A program made the position numbers and the translations under genes. Below the pieces are notes generated by a model. It was not told the DNA's origin. It did no database searches and was given only the letters and a program-made list of their open reading frames with translations. DNA of 64,000 nucleotides from Corynebacterium sp. sy039 (GTDB lineage: Bacteria; Actinomycetota; Actinomycetes; Mycobacteriales; Mycobacteriaceae): positions 1,364,001-1,428,000 of the forward strand of contig NZ_CP042325.1 of NCBI RefSeq assembly GCF_007904105.1, in the 5' to 3' direction. Shown here one piece after another: positions 28,972 to 38,897 of this stretch (position 1 is its first letter; the number at the start of each line of letters is the position of its first letter).

Positions 28972-30807
28972 TCATTCTGGGTGACGAGCACTGTTGAGTT
29001 CATCTAGGCGTTGGAAGAACTTATCCGTCACGGCAACAGCTGTTTCTGAACCACCACCTAGCACTACCAATGTAGCGAATGCAATATCCTCCCGATAACC
29101 AGTAAACCACGCATGCGATCCTTCGTTAATTTCTGCCTCACCTGTCTTGCCATAAATCTCTCCTCCTGCTTTCATACCAGCAGCCGTACCAGAAGTGACA
29201 ACGCTACGCATCATACGACGAACCTGATCAAGTACTTCTGGTTTCGGCGCAATTGGATGCTTATCTTGTTCAGTGTTATACCCAGAAACCAAGGTAGGAA
29301 CTGGTGTTTTTCCACTTGCGGCGGTAGCAGAAACTAAAGCCATCCCAAAAGGACTAACCAAATCAAGCCCCTGACCGTAACCAGCCTCTGTCTTTTCTAA
29401 TTCTGTATCGCCTGCGGGCACAGAGCCAGTTACCGTATTGAGCCCAGGAACCACATAATCAACACCAATACCAAACTCACTAGCGATATCTTGCAATTGT
29501 CCACGCTCAAGTTTGGTAGAAATATCGGCAAAAGTGGTATTGCAGGAACGAGCAAAAGCACTTTCTAATGGCACATTTCCCAAAGAGAAACCATTGTAAT
29601 TATTAACAACACGACCATAAATGTTCATTGATCCTGGGCATGGCACTATGGAATCAGGACTCAAATTTTGTTCCTGTATTCCTGCCTGAGCAGTAATAAT
29701 CTTAAAAGTAGATCCCGGTGGGAAAAGACCCGTAAGAGCTAAATCACCAGATTTATCCGCTTTATCAGTTTGCGCTACTGCCAGAATTTGCCCGGTAGAA
29801 GGACGAATAGCTACCATCATTGTCTGCATATCCGCACGTACATTTACTGCTTCTTCAGCCGCCTGCTGCACATTATGATCCAAACTAATTTCAATAGCAG
29901 GAGCTACTTCTGGTTCTTGCTTCTCAATAGTATTAACGACCGCCCCATCTGTAGTAACAGCTGCAATTTGCCAACCATTCTTACCATCAAGTTTCTCATC
30001 GACGAGACTGCTCACGCGCGAGACGATATCGGGCGCAAAACCTGGATCAGTTTCCACCATCGTAGCTTCCCGATTAAAGCTAATACCCGGTATTCCCGAT
30101 AATTCTTCTTCGATAAGACTTCCTTGTATCTCATTAATAGTCATAACGGAGTATGTTCCCGAAGCATTCTTCAGCGTATTACTAAGTTCCTGTGGCACAA
30201 CAGTGGGCACTGAGTTATCGCGTTCATGCGCGCTATTGACTGCTGTAGCAATTTTTCTTGCCACATAATCCCTATCAGACACCTGGGCTAAATCCACAAT
30301 CACACGGTACTCAGCACCAGGCACCAACACATCTGCACCATCTGAAGAAATCACCCGCGCTTTCGTTGCATTAATCGGCCGCAATTCCAAATGCTGATTA
30401 GCGCTTAAGTCTGGATGCAACGCTGTTGGCTGCCATCGAATAATCCACTCGCCATTGAGACGGTTAAGAGTCATTGACGTCTGATACTCTAAAGTACGTT
30501 CCTTAGGTAATGCCCACTTCATTGAATAATGCGCCACAGCAATAGTGCCTTTGGTATCTAAGGAATCGAGATGAGTGCCCAGCGACGTGGCTTGCAACCC
30601 ATCCCAGCTTCGACGAAGCAACTGTGACACGTGGGTATCAGCATCAGTTAATTGTGCAGCTTGATCAAAATTTTGTCCGGAGATACTGGATAAAAACTTT
30701 TCCACAATTGGTTGCGCCGAGGCTTGTTTGGGAGTGCAGCCAGCCAAACCGGCAACTGAAACTATAAAAAAGATGACAGTAAAAACCAACGACAAAATGC
30801 GTTTCAT
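28972..30807 (-). CDS. Class B penicillin-binding protein with lipobox (MecA-like N-terminus)
   Basis: Peptidoglycan DD-transpeptidase of 611 aa on the outer face of the membrane. The signal peptide ends in LAGC (21-24), so the protein is predicted to be lipid-anchored at Cys24 and not by a transmembrane helix. An NTF2-like MecA_N domain (about 30-140) and a dimer/pedestal domain (about 145-290) precede the transpeptidase domain: Ser366-x-x-Lys369 in PPGSTFKII, S-C-N at 421-423 and K-T-G at 554-556. The order of domains resembles PBP2b-type enzymes of corynebacteria. It follows ispG by 111 bp, with a hairpin in between. Confidence 0.94.
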   Translation of the reverse strand: MKRILSLVFTVIFFIVSVAGLAGCTPKQASAQPIVEKFLSSISGQNFDQAAQLTDADTHVSQLLRRSWDGLQATSLGTHLDSLDTKGTIAVAHYSMKWALPKERTLEYQTSMTLNRLNGEWIIRWQPTALHPDLSANQHLELRPINATKARVISSDGADVLVPGAEYRVIVDLAQVSDRDYVARKIATAVNSAHERDNSVPTVVPQELSNTLKNASGTYSVMTINEIQGSLIEEELSGIPGISFNREATMVETDPGFAPDIVSRVSSLVDEKLDGKNGWQIAAVTTDGAVVNTIEKQEPEVAPAIEISLDHNVQQAAEEAVNVRADMQTMMVAIRPSTGQILAVAQTDKADKSGDLALTGLFPPGSTFKIITAQAGIQEQNLSPDSIVPCPGSMNIYGRVVNNYNGFSLGNVPLESAFARSCNTTFADISTKLERGQLQDIASEFGIGVDYVVPGLNTVTGSVPAGDTELEKTEAGYGQGLDLVSPFGMALVSATAASGKTPVPTLVSGYNTEQDKHPIAPKPEVLDQVRRMMRSVVTSGTAAGMKAGGEIYGKTGEAEINEGSHAWFTGYREDIAFATLVVLGGGSETAVAVTDKFFQRLDELNSARHPE

Positions 30808-30870
30808 GTAGCTAAGTTAGCATTGCATAATGACAGTTTTTTGTTGCCACTCCGACGCTTAATGCGCTCA

Positions 30871-30897
30871 ATGCCTGTGCACACTATGCACAGGCAT
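30871..30897. terminator. Hairpin between ispG and the PBP gene
   Basis: An 11-bp perfect stem, ATGCCTGTGCA pairing with TGCACAGGCAT, with a short loop, 22 bp after the ispG stop. No T-run follows on the minus strand, so it may be a weak terminator, a pause site or an mRNA-stabilising element. Confidence 0.45.
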
Positions 30898-30918
30898 AAA
30901 GCATTTTGGAAGTGATTG

Positions 30919-32082
30919 CTAACGAGTAATAGAAACCTTAGCAGCAGCACCTTCAGTAATTTCCAGCCCTTGTTCTTCTGCCAAACGCATCGCTTCTTCG
31001 ATAAGTGTTTCGACAATTTGCGATTCCGGCACCGTCTTGATCACTTGACCTTTGACAAAAATTTGCCCTTTACCATTACCAGACGCCACGCCAAGATCTG
31101 CGTCACGCGCCTCACCTGGACCGTTGACAACACATCCCATTACTGCCACGCGCAGCGGAATATTCATACCATCAAGCGCAGCTGTTACTTCTTCAGCCAA
31201 AGTATAAACATCTACCTGCGCTCTACCACATGACGGGCAAGAAACGATCTCCAGACCACGCTCTTTAAGATTAAGCGATTGCAGGATTTGATCACCGACT
31301 TTAATTTCTTCCACTGGATCTGCCGATAAAGAAACCCGGATAGTGTCTCCGATTCCTTGGCTCAATAAGGCACCGAAAGCAACGGAAGATTTAATCGTTC
31401 CTTGGAACGCAGGACCTGCTTCTGTCACTCCTAGGTGGAGCGGATAATCAGTTTGAGCAGCTAACTGGCGATACGCCTCAACCATAATCACTGGATCATT
31501 ATGTTTGACAGAGATACAAATATCTCCAAAACCATGTTCCTCGAATAGGCTTGCTTCCCATACCGCAGATTCCACTAATGCCTCTGGAGTTGCTTTGCCA
31601 TATTTTTCCAATAAACGCTTATCTAAAGAACCAGCATTAACACCAATGCGAATAGGGATACCAGCATCCCCTGCCGCCTTAGCAACTTCTTTTACTCGAC
31701 CATCAAACTCTTTGATATTTCCTGGATTTACGCGAACAGCGGCACAACCTGCGTCGATAGCTGCAAAAATATACTTTGGCTGAAAGTGAATATCAGCGAT
31801 TACTGGGATAGGTGATTTTTTAGCAATAATTGGTAATGCTTCAGCATCAACTGTTTTAGGACACGCAACGCGTACTATATCGCACCCTGTTGCAGTTAAT
31901 TGGGCAATTTGCTGCAAGGTAGCATTGACATCATGAGTTTTGGTCGTAGTCATTGACTGCACCGAGACGGGATAATCAGACCCAACGCCAACATTTCCTA
32001 CCATAAGCTGACGCGTTTTACGACGTGGTGCCAAAACTGGTGGTGGTGCTTCCGGTAGACCTAAACCAATCTGGGTAGACAC
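30919..32082 (-). CDS. ispG: 4-hydroxy-3-methylbut-2-enyl diphosphate synthase (flavodoxin)
   Basis: Seventh enzyme of the MEP isoprenoid pathway, a 4Fe-4S protein that turns MEcPP into HMBPP. It is 387 aa. The TIM-barrel N-terminal domain opens with [20 protein letters not shown]. The cluster ligands are the two Cys of CPSCGRAQ and the Cys of [10 protein letters not shown]. It belongs to the minus-strand cluster dxr, rseP, ispG, which is the usual actinobacterial order; dxr and ispG act in the same pathway. Confidence 0.98.
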   Translation of the reverse strand: MSTQIGLGLPEAPPPVLAPRRKTRQLMVGNVGVGSDYPVSVQSMTTTKTHDVNATLQQIAQLTATGCDIVRVACPKTVDAEALPIIAKKSPIPVIADIHFQPKYIFAAIDAGCAAVRVNPGNIKEFDGRVKEVAKAAGDAGIPIRIGVNAGSLDKRLLEKYGKATPEALVESAVWEASLFEEHGFGDICISVKHNDPVIMVEAYRQLAAQTDYPLHLGVTEAGPAFQGTIKSSVAFGALLSQGIGDTIRVSLSADPVEEIKVGDQILQSLNLKERGLEIVSCPSCGRAQVDVYTLAEEVTAALDGMNIPLRVAVMGCVVNGPGEARDADLGVASGNGKGQIFVKGQVIKTVPESQIVETLIEEAMRLAEEQGLEITEGAAAKVSITR

Positions 32083-32232
32083 TACTGTTTTACTCCTCGG
32101 GCTGTATGGGATGTATAAGAATAAAGCATGATTTGTTATTGACTCATTAAGTCTAGCACTGATTTACCTAGCACTAATTTCTCGTAGCGAATGAGCACGC
32201 TATCTGCGATACCTGCAAGACTAATGCCAGCA

Positions 32233-33444
32233 CTAACCAAACAAACGAATCGGGTTAACAATATCAGCAGCAATCACAATGACTCCTACAATAAGCAACA
32301 CGGCACTAATCGTGACAATAACTGGGGTTATTTTCGTATAATCGGCAGGACCAAGAGGCTTTTTACCACGCATTTTCCTCAGGGCATCACGAATTTTCTC
32401 ATACAGCACGACTGCAATATGCCCACCGTCGAGAGGCGGTAATGGTAAGAGATTAAATAGGGCAAGGAAAATGTTGAGGCTTGCCAGCATAAGAAAGAAA
32501 CTATCCCACATCGAGCGTTGAGCTAGTTCTCCGCCAATACGTGAAATACCCACTACGCTGACTGGGCCGTCTTTTTCTCGTTCCCCGCCAAAAATAGATG
32601 TCACTACTGATGGTATTTTCGCAGGAAAGGAAACTAATCCCTGTGCCGAAGCAATAAAAGTTGAACGAGTGTAGTCTATAGCAACAGCAAAACCAGATAT
32701 AGCGTTGTACTTTTCTTTTGTGATCGGAGCACTACTTACTCCAATAGCCCCTACTTCGATGGAATTTCCTTGCTGATCGAGTCGAGTAACTTTTTCCACT
32801 GGAACAGCAATATCTAAGCGCTGATCGTCACGCTCAATATCAAGAATGATTGTACGCCCAGCATGACTTTGGACATATTCTCTAATCTGTGTAAAGGCCT
32901 CGACTTTCTTACCATCAATCGCGATAATTCGATCCCCAGCTTGTACCCCTGCTTTTTGAGCCGGTCCTTCGCCTTGGCATGGTGCTAGTGTCTGTGCATC
33001 AAGCTGCTGCGGCGAAACACATTTGACTTCACCAACTTCAGCTGCAGTTACCGCATGAGGATTAGGCAGCCCTGAACTCACTGCTACTGCATAAAAAATG
33101 ACAAAGGCAACAATGATGTTCATGATGATTCCACCGAGCAACACAATAATCCGCTGCCACCACGGTTTATATGCCATTGCCTCTTGAGGATTTTCCTGGG
33201 TAAAAGGATCCTGATTCGTCATGCCAGCAATATCGCAATAACCACCAAGCAAAATCGCTTTGATACCATACTCGGTCTGCCCGCGTCGATAAGAAAAGAG
33301 CTTGGGACCAAAGCCAATAAAGAATTGACGCACGCGCATACCAAACATACGCGCTGTCATATAATGCCCCCATTCATGCAGACCAACGGTAACTGCAATG
33401 CCTACGGCAAAAAGTAACGCAAATAATAAAGTTGCCACAACCAA
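32233..33444 (-). CDS. rseP: Site-2 intramembrane zinc metalloprotease (RseP/Rip1 type)
   Basis: Membrane protease that cuts anti-sigma factors and other single-pass proteins within the bilayer (regulated intramembrane proteolysis). It is 403 aa with about four transmembrane segments. The zinc site HEWGH is at 23-27 in the first helix; a PDZ domain occupies about 130-220; the third ligand is in NLLPLPPLDGGHI near 345. It lies 9 bp after dxr, so the two are surely co-transcribed. The mycobacterial homologue Rip1 is a virulence factor, but targets here are unknown. Confidence 0.96.
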   Translation of the reverse strand: MVVATLLFALLFAVGIAVTVGLHEWGHYMTARMFGMRVRQFFIGFGPKLFSYRRGQTEYGIKAILLGGYCDIAGMTNQDPFTQENPQEAMAYKPWWQRIIVLLGGIIMNIIVAFVIFYAVAVSSGLPNPHAVTAAEVGEVKCVSPQQLDAQTLAPCQGEGPAQKAGVQAGDRIIAIDGKKVEAFTQIREYVQSHAGRTIILDIERDDQRLDIAVPVEKVTRLDQQGNSIEVGAIGVSSAPITKEKYNAISGFAVAIDYTRSTFIASAQGLVSFPAKIPSVVTSIFGGEREKDGPVSVVGISRIGGELAQRSMWDSFFLMLASLNIFLALFNLLPLPPLDGGHIAVVLYEKIRDALRKMRGKKPLGPADYTKITPVIVTISAVLLIVGVIVIAADIVNPIRLFG

Positions 33445-33453
33445 CCTAACTCA

Positions 33454-34788
33454 TTATGAAAGCAAAGACGCAATATATTCATCAGCGATGCGTCGAGCTG
33501 CTAACTCGGTAGCTAGCACATCATCAAGATTCAAGGCTACACCAATAGAGTTATCAACCTTGTTCATTGCAAACTCAATAACCTCAACAATGTGTGGGAA
33601 AGCAATACCACCAGCAAGGAAAGATGCTGCCGCCTGCTCATTTGCAGCATTATAAACAGCAGGATATCCCCCGCCTAGAGTTGCTGCATGGCGCGCAAGT
33701 TCTACCGCTGGGAATGCCTCATTATCTACCGGCATGAATTCCCACGTTGAAGCAGTAGAGAAATCCAGTGCGGGCTGTGCGTCTGGTACTCGATCTGGCC
33801 AGCCCAATGCCAACGCAATGGGAAGTTTCATAGACGGTGGTGAGGCCTGCGCAATAGTTGCCCCATCGCGGAAAGTAATCATTGAATGAACAATCGACTG
33901 TGGATGCACAGTAACATCAATATGCTCTGGAGAAATGCCAAAGAGTAATGTCGCTTCGATGAGTTCTAATCCCTTGTTGACCAAGGTTGCAGAATTGAGT
34001 GTGTTCATTTGTCCCATTGACCATGTGGGATGTGCAGCTGCTTGCTCAGGAGTTACCGTCTGCATTTGGCTGCGCGTCCAGCCTCGAAATGGACCACCAG
34101 AAGCAGTAAGAATAAACTTCGCTACTTCATTGCGCCTACCTGAACGCAATGCTTGCGCCATTGCAGAGTGCTCAGAATCTACAGGAACGATTTGCCCTGG
34201 TCTAGCAGCATCAATGACTAATTGTCCCCCTGCTACCAATGACTCTTTATTCGCCAAAGCCAAAGTGGCACCTGCGTTGATCGTTGCCAGAGTTGCGCCA
34301 AGCCCCAATGACCCCACTAACGCATTGAGCACGGTGTCGGCAGTAACAGTTTCTACTAACGTCTGCGCACAGGCTTGACCACTGATTACTTGCCCGCCTA
34401 GTGCCTGCGATACCTGCTGTGCTGCTTGAGCATCGGCAATAGCAACACATTCTGAGGCAAGCCCAAGTTGCTGTGCTTGGCGGATAACAAGCTGCGGGTT
34501 ACTACCTGCAGCAGCCAGCCCCACGACGACAAACCGATCAGGATTATCAGCAATAACCGATAACGCCTGCGTACCTATTGACCCAGTGCTGCCAAGAATG
34601 ATGATTCTCTTGGGATAATGTTGATCTGCATGATCCGCTTTATCTGGAGCACACGCTGCAGTTGTAGTAGATACCAATGGATATTTTTCAGTGCTTTGGG
34701 GATTGTGCATACTGTGAGATATAGCAGATGTAGCGGGTTTGGCTTGTGAATTCACTTTTTTATTATGAACGTTTCTGTGCCATGACAC
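33454..34788 (-). CDS. dxr: 1-deoxy-D-xylulose-5-phosphate reductoisomerase
   Basis: Second enzyme of the MEP pathway (DXP to MEP, NADPH-dependent). The conserved part begins at residue 60 with [19 protein letters not shown], and further on come [24 protein letters not shown] and [20 protein letters not shown]. The 444-aa frame is about 50 residues longer than usual: the GTG start at 34788 gives a long, polar, Ser/Thr-rich N-terminus. ATG 34710 would give 418 aa. No start has a strong Shine-Dalgarno sequence, so the N-terminus is uncertain. Confidence 0.96.
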   Translation of the reverse strand: MSWHRNVHNKKVNSQAKPATSAISHSMHNPQSTEKYPLVSTTTAACAPDKADHADQHYPKRIIILGSTGSIGTQALSVIADNPDRFVVVGLAAAGSNPQLVIRQAQQLGLASECVAIADAQAAQQVSQALGGQVISGQACAQTLVETVTADTVLNALVGSLGLGATLATINAGATLALANKESLVAGGQLVIDAARPGQIVPVDSEHSAMAQALRSGRRNEVAKFILTASGGPFRGWTRSQMQTVTPEQAAAHPTWSMGQMNTLNSATLVNKGLELIEATLLFGISPEHIDVTVHPQSIVHSMITFRDGATIAQASPPSMKLPIALALGWPDRVPDAQPALDFSTASTWEFMPVDNEAFPAVELARHAATLGGGYPAVYNAANEQAAASFLAGGIAFPHIVEVIEFAMNKVDNSIGVALNLDDVLATELAARRIADEYIASLLS

Positions 34789-35109
34789 AATCTCATTGCT
34801 CAGTGATTGGACGCCTCATGCGTTGTCTGGTGCGTCTACGTGTTCTCTCGCATATCATATTTTTCACCCCCTAACGTGTATGTACTTTTGTTTGATTGTT
34901 TTCACGTTTCTGATTTTTCCTCAGTTCCTTGCCTCATTTTTCCCATTATTTTTGTCCCTTATTAGAAAAATCACTCCATTATTTGAGTATTTAGGTAATG
35001 CAATGTCGCTTATGGAAACAAAATATGCGAAAATAAGCAGGAGAAAATAGATACTAAGTGAATACGCATGTATTTTGAGTGCGTATATACACATGAAGAG
35101 GAGAAGAAC
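34789..35109. other. Divergent spacer dxr / DUF2631
   Basis: A 321-bp AT-rich region with T-rich tracts. It must carry the promoters of the dxr-rseP-ispG group and of the DUF2631 gene. A 7-bp hairpin (ATACGCA at 35062-35068 with TGCGTAT at 35080-35086) lies just upstream of the DUF2631 ribosome-binding site. An open frame at 34796-35050 (+) is hydrophobic but has no convincing start, so I do not call it a gene. Confidence 0.5.
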
Positions 35110-35538
35110 GTGGCTAGTTCCCACGAAATTGCACCTGAGGTTCACAATGGTGTTTCCACTCTCGACGAGCCGTCGGCAGCCTGGGGATGGCATGATATTG
35201 GTCAGCATGCGACCCAAATAGCAGGTTGGATTTCTGTTCTATTCCTTCTTGGCTATAACTTTGGTAATCACAAAGGGCACGTAGAGACTATCTTCCTCTT
35301 TGTTTTTGCTATTGTTATTGCGCTTGGTTTAATTCTCCAACTTTTTAAGCCAAAACTTACCCAGGTGCGTACGCTTACAGCACACAATAAGCCAGTCGGA
35401 TACAAGGAAAAAGATTGGGACTATCTACAGGCTACCTGTACTGGTCCTTATGCAGAGCTAACCGATTCCCAGCTGCGTGCACTCAACATCGAGCCTTCTC
35501 GTGTTGCTCACCTACGCGCCCTACCTCAGGAATCATAA
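35110..35538 (+). CDS. DUF2631 small membrane protein
   Basis: A 142-aa actinobacterial membrane protein of unknown role. The start is GTG 35110 (protein MASSHEIAPEV) with AGGAG seven bases upstream; a longer frame from 35068 has no such support. Two transmembrane helices span about residues 40-57 (GWISVLFLLGYNFG) and 65-85 (TIFLFVFAIVIALGLILQLF). The conserved soluble tail follows, including DWDYLQATCTGPYAEL. It is found near dxr and rlmN across corynebacteria and mycobacteria as far as I recall. Convergent with rlmN through a bidirectional terminator. Confidence 0.88.
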   Translation: MASSHEIAPEVHNGVSTLDEPSAAWGWHDIGQHATQIAGWISVLFLLGYNFGNHKGHVETIFLFVFAIVIALGLILQLFKPKLTQVRTLTAHNKPVGYKEKDWDYLQATCTGPYAELTDSQLRALNIEPSRVAHLRALPQES

Positions 35539-35560
35539 AGCGAAATACTGCTCAATAATT

Positions 35561-35592
35561 AAAAGCGAGATTCATACACGAATCTCGCTTTT
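35561..35592. terminator. Bidirectional terminator, DUF2631 / rlmN
   Basis: A perfect 13-bp stem, AAAAGCGAGATTC pairing with GAATCTCGCTTTT, with a 6-nt loop. T-runs lie at the 3' side in both directions, between two convergent stops. Confidence 0.93.
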
Positions 35593-35596
35593 CTTT

Positions 35597-36694
35597 TTAT
35601 CTTTCTTCAGCTGCTAATTGGCCACACGCAGCAGATATTTCCTGACCTTTTGTATCACGAACTGTGCATGGGACACCCTGAGCGCTCACACGTCGCACGA
35701 ATTCATCTTGACGCTCACGAGGCGATGCGTCCCACTTAGACCCTGGCGTTGGGTTAAGCGGAATAAGATTAACGTGCACTTTGGATCCTAGCGCCTTATG
35801 CAATTTCTTCCCAAGCATATCTGCTCGCCAACCATGATCATTAATATCACGAATGAGCGCATATTCTATGGATACTCGTCGCCCAGATTGTTGCGCATAA
35901 TAGCGCGCGGCTTCTAGCACTTCTTCAACTTTCCAGCGGTTATTGACTGGCACCAAAGTATCACGCAGTTCATCATCAGGAGTGTGCAAAGAAATAGCTA
36001 AGGTAACTGACAACTCCTCATCAGCAAGTTTGTAAATTGCTGGTACTAATCCAACAGTAGAAACAGTCACATTACGTTGCGAAATACCAAAACCTTCTGG
36101 CACTGGTGCAGTAATCTGCCGAACCGCTGACACTACTCTTTTATAATTTGCCAGTGGCTCACCCATCCCCATGAACACCACGTTGCTTAGTCTCGACCCT
36201 TCTGCCGCCATAGTAGCTGCCGCAGTACGCACCTGGTCTACTATTTCTCCTGTTGATAAATTACGATCCAGTCCGCCCTGACCAGTAGCACAAAAAGGAC
36301 AAGCCATTCCGCAACCAGCTTGGGAAGAAATACATAACGTCGCTCGGTTTGGATAACGCATGAGTACAGATTCTAGAAGGGTACCATCATGGAGTTTCCA
36401 TAATGTCTTCTGTGTTTCTCCATCATCTGCTTCCACCTGCCGTACAGGGGTCATCAGCTCAGGAAAAAGTGCTTCAGCGACGCTGTGGCGCGCTTTTTCT
36501 GGCAGGTCAGTCATAGTCCTGGGATCAGCCTGCAACCTGCCATAGTAATGACGCGCTAATTGGTCTACCCGAAACTTAGGAAGACCAAGTTCTTTGAGCG
36601 TAGCAACTCGTGCGTCTTTATCGAGATCAGCAAAATGCTGTGGTGGCATAGCACGACGACCAGCGCCGAAGTTTAAGGAGATGGATGTAGCCAT
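35597..36694 (-). CDS. rlmN: Dual-specificity 23S rRNA/tRNA (adenine-C2) methyltransferase
   Basis: Radical-SAM enzyme that methylates A2503 of 23S rRNA and A37 of some tRNAs. It is 365 aa. The 4Fe-4S ligands form C-x3-C-x2-C at Cys128, Cys132 and Cys135 in [12 protein letters not shown]. The methyl-carrying Cys is near the C-terminus in SAACGQL (Cys357). The [14 protein letters not shown] motif lies in the middle. It ends against the strong bidirectional terminator and begins divergent to the LapA-like gene. Confidence 0.97.
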   Translation of the reverse strand: MATSISLNFGAGRRAMPPQHFADLDKDARVATLKELGLPKFRVDQLARHYYGRLQADPRTMTDLPEKARHSVAEALFPELMTPVRQVEADDGETQKTLWKLHDGTLLESVLMRYPNRATLCISSQAGCGMACPFCATGQGGLDRNLSTGEIVDQVRTAAATMAAEGSRLSNVVFMGMGEPLANYKRVVSAVRQITAPVPEGFGISQRNVTVSTVGLVPAIYKLADEELSVTLAISLHTPDDELRDTLVPVNNRWKVEEVLEAARYYAQQSGRRVSIEYALIRDINDHGWRADMLGKKLHKALGSKVHVNLIPLNPTPGSKWDASPRERQDEFVRRVSAQGVPCTVRDTKGQEISAACGQLAAEER

Positions 36695-36828
36695 AATGTC
36701 TCATTCTCGCATTAAAGTTTCCTAATGGAAAATCATAATTGGATCAAACGGCTGTTTTAACCAACGAATATAACAATGCCATAAAAGAAGCATAACGTAG
36801 GCTGGAATAATTAGCCTTTGAGCGAAAA

Positions 36829-37254
36829 ATGAAGTTGAATGATTTTATGACTAATCGTGATAATTTTTCACCTGACCAAAACTTTCCTGAAGATTCCACT
36901 CAGCACTTCGATGATTCTTTGACTGCACAACCGCACTACACCGAAAGCGCTGCAGCAGAACCTGCATACGAAGCGCCTGTTCCTGCCCCAGAAAAACACC
37001 AAAAGACTAAAGTGAAGTCTTCTTTTGCTGGCGGAACCTGGGTAGCGCTTATTGTTGGTGCACTACTGCTCATTGTCTTGTTGATATTTATCATGCAAAA
37101 TCAGCAAGCAGTAAAAATGTCCTTTATTGCTTGGAGTTTTTCTTTCCCCGCTGGTGTTGGTTTCTTACTTGCCGCAATTGGCGGCGCTTTAATTATGGCG
37201 CTTGTCGGTGGTACACGTATTTTGCAATTGCGACGCCAAATCAAAAAGAAATAA
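36829..37254 (+). CDS. LapA / DUF1049 small membrane protein
   Basis: A 141-aa protein with a Pro/Glu-rich cytoplasmic N-terminal half (1-62) and two transmembrane helices (about 67-90 and 104-126) connected by the family's N-x-Q-x-V-x-x-S-F-x-x-W pattern (MQNQQAVKMSFIAWSF). The C-terminus ILQLRRQIKKK is typical for LapA (YciS) proteins, which in E. coli act with LapB in envelope lipid control; the actinobacterial role is unknown. ATG 36829 or ATG 36847 (MTNRDNF) may be the start. Followed by a bidirectional terminator. Confidence 0.88.
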   Translation: MKLNDFMTNRDNFSPDQNFPEDSTQHFDDSLTAQPHYTESAAAEPAYEAPVPAPEKHQKTKVKSSFAGGTWVALIVGALLLIVLLIFIMQNQQAVKMSFIAWSFSFPAGVGFLLAAIGGALIMALVGGTRILQLRRQIKKK

Positions 37255-37268
37255 ACTACGCAACCAAT

Positions 37269-37299
37269 AAGCTCTTATCTTGTAGTTAGATAAGAGCTT
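37269..37299. terminator. Bidirectional terminator, LapA-like / cdsA
   Basis: A 12-bp perfect stem, AAGCTCTTATCT pairing with AGATAAGAGCTT, with a 7-nt loop and a T-rich tail on the plus side (TTTATTTTT). It lies 14 bp after the LapA-like stop and serves the plus strand clearly and perhaps cdsA as well. Confidence 0.88.
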
Positions 37300-37358
37300 T
37301 TATTTTTGTATTATTCGTTTTGTCTTGTATTTGTCTTGTATGCACTCTGAAAAGACAA

Positions 37359-38240
37359 TCATGGCATAGTAATGAGACTCAGTAGCAGCCAGGTCACCAT
37401 TGCCGACGGCAGCATACCATCAAGGCGATCCATAATGCCACCATGACCAGGCAAGAGATTGGACATATCTTTGATACCCAACTCCCGCTTGAACTGAGAC
37501 TCAACAAGATCACCCAATGTTGCACAGATGACTAGACCGCCTCCCAAAAGGATTCCCCACCACCAGTTATAGTGCAAAAGCAAAGACACACTTAATGCAC
37601 CAGTAAAAATTCCTGCGATGATCGAACCGATAAAGCCTTCCCAAGATTTTTTAGGACTCACGGCAGGTGCCATCGGGTGAGCACCAAACATTACCCCGGC
37701 AATATAGCCACCAGTGTCGGAAGCGATAACGCACAGCATGAAGGTCACAATGAAGTGCGAACCCGAAGCCCTATCTGTATTAAACAAGGAAAGCATTGCC
37801 GCAAAACTACCAAATAACGGTATCCAAGTAAGAACGAAAACCCCAATTGCTGTGTCTCGTAGATAATTTTTTGGTGCTGCAGAACTGCCATGATGGAATA
37901 GCCTGCTAAACATCAAACACAGCACTGAGAGCGCATATGCCGATACCAACCCCTTGGCACCAAAAAATAAACTCAGCCAAATCATCAACTGCCCTGCCGC
38001 TAATAACAACCATTTGGGTAGTACATAACTGCGCTCACGCAAGCGAGTATGTACTTCCCAGGTTGCTGCGGCAAGGATGACTGCTACAAAAGGGTACCAA
38101 CCAAAGGGGACAATGAAGATCGCAATAAAAACCAATAAACCAAGACCAATACCAACGCTGATAGCAGCTTTAAGATTGCGTCCAGCGCTATTGCGTGGTT
38201 TGGGAAAATGCTCAATGTTCCCATGCACCGTTTGGCTCAT
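37359..38240 (-). CDS. cdsA: Phosphatidate cytidylyltransferase (CDP-diacylglycerol synthase)
   Basis: Integral membrane enzyme making CDP-diacylglycerol from phosphatidic acid and CTP, the precursor of phosphatidylinositol, cardiolipin and phosphatidylglycerol. It is 293 aa with about eight transmembrane segments. SPKKSWEGFIGSIIAG precedes the family signature, in which LGDLVESQFKRELGIKDM is followed by LPGHGGIMDRLDG. It follows frr by 56 bp on the minus strand; the pyrH, frr, cdsA order is common in bacteria. Confidence 0.96.
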   Translation of the reverse strand: MSQTVHGNIEHFPKPRNSAGRNLKAAISVGIGLGLLVFIAIFIVPFGWYPFVAVILAAATWEVHTRLRERSYVLPKWLLLAAGQLMIWLSLFFGAKGLVSAYALSVLCLMFSRLFHHGSSAAPKNYLRDTAIGVFVLTWIPLFGSFAAMLSLFNTDRASGSHFIVTFMLCVIASDTGGYIAGVMFGAHPMAPAVSPKKSWEGFIGSIIAGIFTGALSVSLLLHYNWWWGILLGGGLVICATLGDLVESQFKRELGIKDMSNLLPGHGGIMDRLDGMLPSAMVTWLLLSLITMP

Positions 38241-38296
38241 TGATGATATGTACTCCTTGTTTCTTGGTCATGCTGGTTAAAACCCAAGAGGCCTGT

Positions 38297-38854
38297 TTAG
38301 ACCTCCATCAACTCGCCCTCTTTTTTAGCTACCAGCTCATCAACTTGAGCAACATACTTTGCAGTAACTTTATCAAGTTCTTTTTCAGCTGCTTGTACTT
38401 CGTCTTCGCCCGCGTCGCCGTCTTTTTGGATCTTCTTTAGCCCATCCATTCCCTTACGACGCACATTGCGAATTGCAATTTTTCCTTCTTCACCTTTAGC
38501 TTTGGCCACCTTCACCATGTCTTTACGACGCTCCTCAGTAAGTTGAGGAACTGTTACCCGCAACACGTGCCCGTCGCTAGTTGGATTAACACCAAGGTCT
38601 GAGTAGCGAATTGCATTCTCAATTTCACCAAGCATTGATTGCTCATAAGGTTTGATAAGCAGCATACGTGCTTCTGGCACAGAGATGGTTGCCATTTGCG
38701 TTACTGGGGTAGGAACTCCGTAATAATCCACAATGATGCCAGCAAACATTGCAGGATTAGCGCGTCCAGTACGAATATTTGTCAACTCGCTACGAGTACG
38801 CTCGACGCTAGTAGTCATATGTTCTTCAGACTCTAATAAAATATCATCAATCAT
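38297..38854 (-). CDS. frr: Ribosome recycling factor
   Basis: Splits post-termination ribosomes together with EF-G. At 185 aa it is exactly the usual length. Landmarks are [19 protein letters not shown] near 31-49, [15 protein letters not shown], and [14 protein letters not shown] in the three-helix-bundle domain. It lies 43 bp downstream of pyrH on the minus strand. Confidence 0.99.
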   Translation of the reverse strand: MIDDILLESEEHMTTSVERTRSELTNIRTGRANPAMFAGIIVDYYGVPTPVTQMATISVPEARMLLIKPYEQSMLGEIENAIRYSDLGVNPTSDGHVLRVTVPQLTEERRKDMVKVAKAKGEEGKIAIRNVRRKGMDGLKKIQKDGDAGEDEVQAAEKELDKVTAKYVAQVDELVAKKEGELMEV

Positions 38855-38897
38855 AAATAATCCTCTATGAGTTAAACGGCTAAGAAGTAGAACTGTT

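Noticed and set aside
34796..35050. 84-codon plus frame rich in Phe and Leu upstream of DUF2631
   Set aside because: The hydrophobicity comes from T-rich promoter sequence; no start signal, and overlapping minus frames are equally long.
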